Of a stretch of 5,730 nt of DNA, positions 5,694 through 5,730 are shown piece by piece. How positions within the stretch are numbered: position 1 is the first letter of the stretch; every line of letters starts with the position of its first letter. A model generated the notes under the pieces. It saw only the letters and a program-made list of their open reading frames with translations, was not told the origin of the DNA and ran no database searches. Source of the DNA: Porphyromonadaceae bacterium (GTDB taxonomy: Bacteria > Bacteroidota > Bacteroidia > Bacteroidales > Tannerellaceae); assembly GCA_003517945.1 (NCBI GenBank), contig DOZP01000042.1, positions 1 through 5,730 on the forward strand. Reading direction: 5' to 3'. Both the position numbers and the translations under genes were made by a program.

Positions 5694-5730
5694 TATGTCT
5701 ATATATCAAACAGCACTAAGCCGTATTAAT

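Larger units (their letters stand above)
5490..5730. other. Intergenic stretch without a confident gene
   Basis: These 241 bases precede the reductase gene and run to the window edge. No recognisable protein, tRNA or rRNA was found. The main content is a long imperfect inverted repeat and a short perfect palindrome, listed separately. A plus-strand reading frame of at most 59 codons (5476-5655) crosses the region and resembles no family I know. The AT-rich end (5698-5730) shows no clear promoter on either strand. Confidence 0.5.

Noticed and set aside
5541..5694. Integron attC site
   Set aside because: The bulged hairpin architecture is reminiscent, but the outer boxes do not match RYYYAAC and GTTRRRY and no cassette or integrase is visible.
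1..5730. CRISPR array, tRNA, rRNA or insertion sequence
   Set aside because: No regularly spaced direct repeats, no cloverleaf or rRNA segments, and no transposase frame were seen on either strand.

Overview
The window looks like chromosomal (or integrated) DNA of a Bacteroidota species, most likely from the Bacteroides/Phocaeicola/Parabacteroides group. The reasons are a TonB-dependent receptor with a carboxypeptidase-regulatory-like N-terminal domain, a lipoprotein whose mature N-terminus (C-D-K-D-D) matches the Bacteroidota surface-export signal, two promoter -7 boxes of the form TAnnTTTG, mostly absent Shine-Dalgarno sequences, and moderately AT-rich coding DNA. This assignment is inferred from sequence style, not from a database match.

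Layout from right to left on the minus strand: a TonB-dependent outer-membrane receptor (1349-3805), a DUF4374-type surface lipoprotein (132-1310) 38 bp downstream, and 24 bp further on the first 35 codons of a third gene (1-107) that runs off the window and reads like the N-terminus of an AMP-forming acyl/aminoacyl ligase of the NRPS-loading type. The short gaps, common strand and absence of terminators indicate one operon. Divergent from it, on the plus strand, is an AraC-family regulator of the PchR/YbtA (siderophore-responsive) subfamily (3935-4930).

The control region between receptor and regulator (about 3806-3934) holds two face-to-face TAnnTTTG -7 boxes, one per direction, only 17 bp apart. 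It also holds a GC-rich imperfect palindrome inside the receptor promoter and an AT-rich imperfect palindrome at about -50 to -66 of that promoter. The simplest reading is a regulated metallophore or small-ligand uptake locus: the regulator senses an imported ligand and activates the receptor operon, the lipoprotein captures ligand at the cell surface, the receptor imports it, and the ligase may make or modify such a molecule. The TonB receptor plus DUF4374 pair resembles the XusA/XusB enterobactin-scavenging pair of Bacteroides thetaiotaomicron. Linkage to an adenylating enzyme is the unusual part and the best candidate here for an undescribed system.

Convergent with the regulator is a stand-alone dihydrofolate-reductase-like (RibD C-terminal family) protein (4962-5489, minus), which appears unrelated to the uptake operon. 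The last 241 bases (5490-5730) have no confident gene but contain a long imperfect inverted repeat (5541-5687) with an apical hairpin, overlapping a perfect short palindrome (5679-5693).
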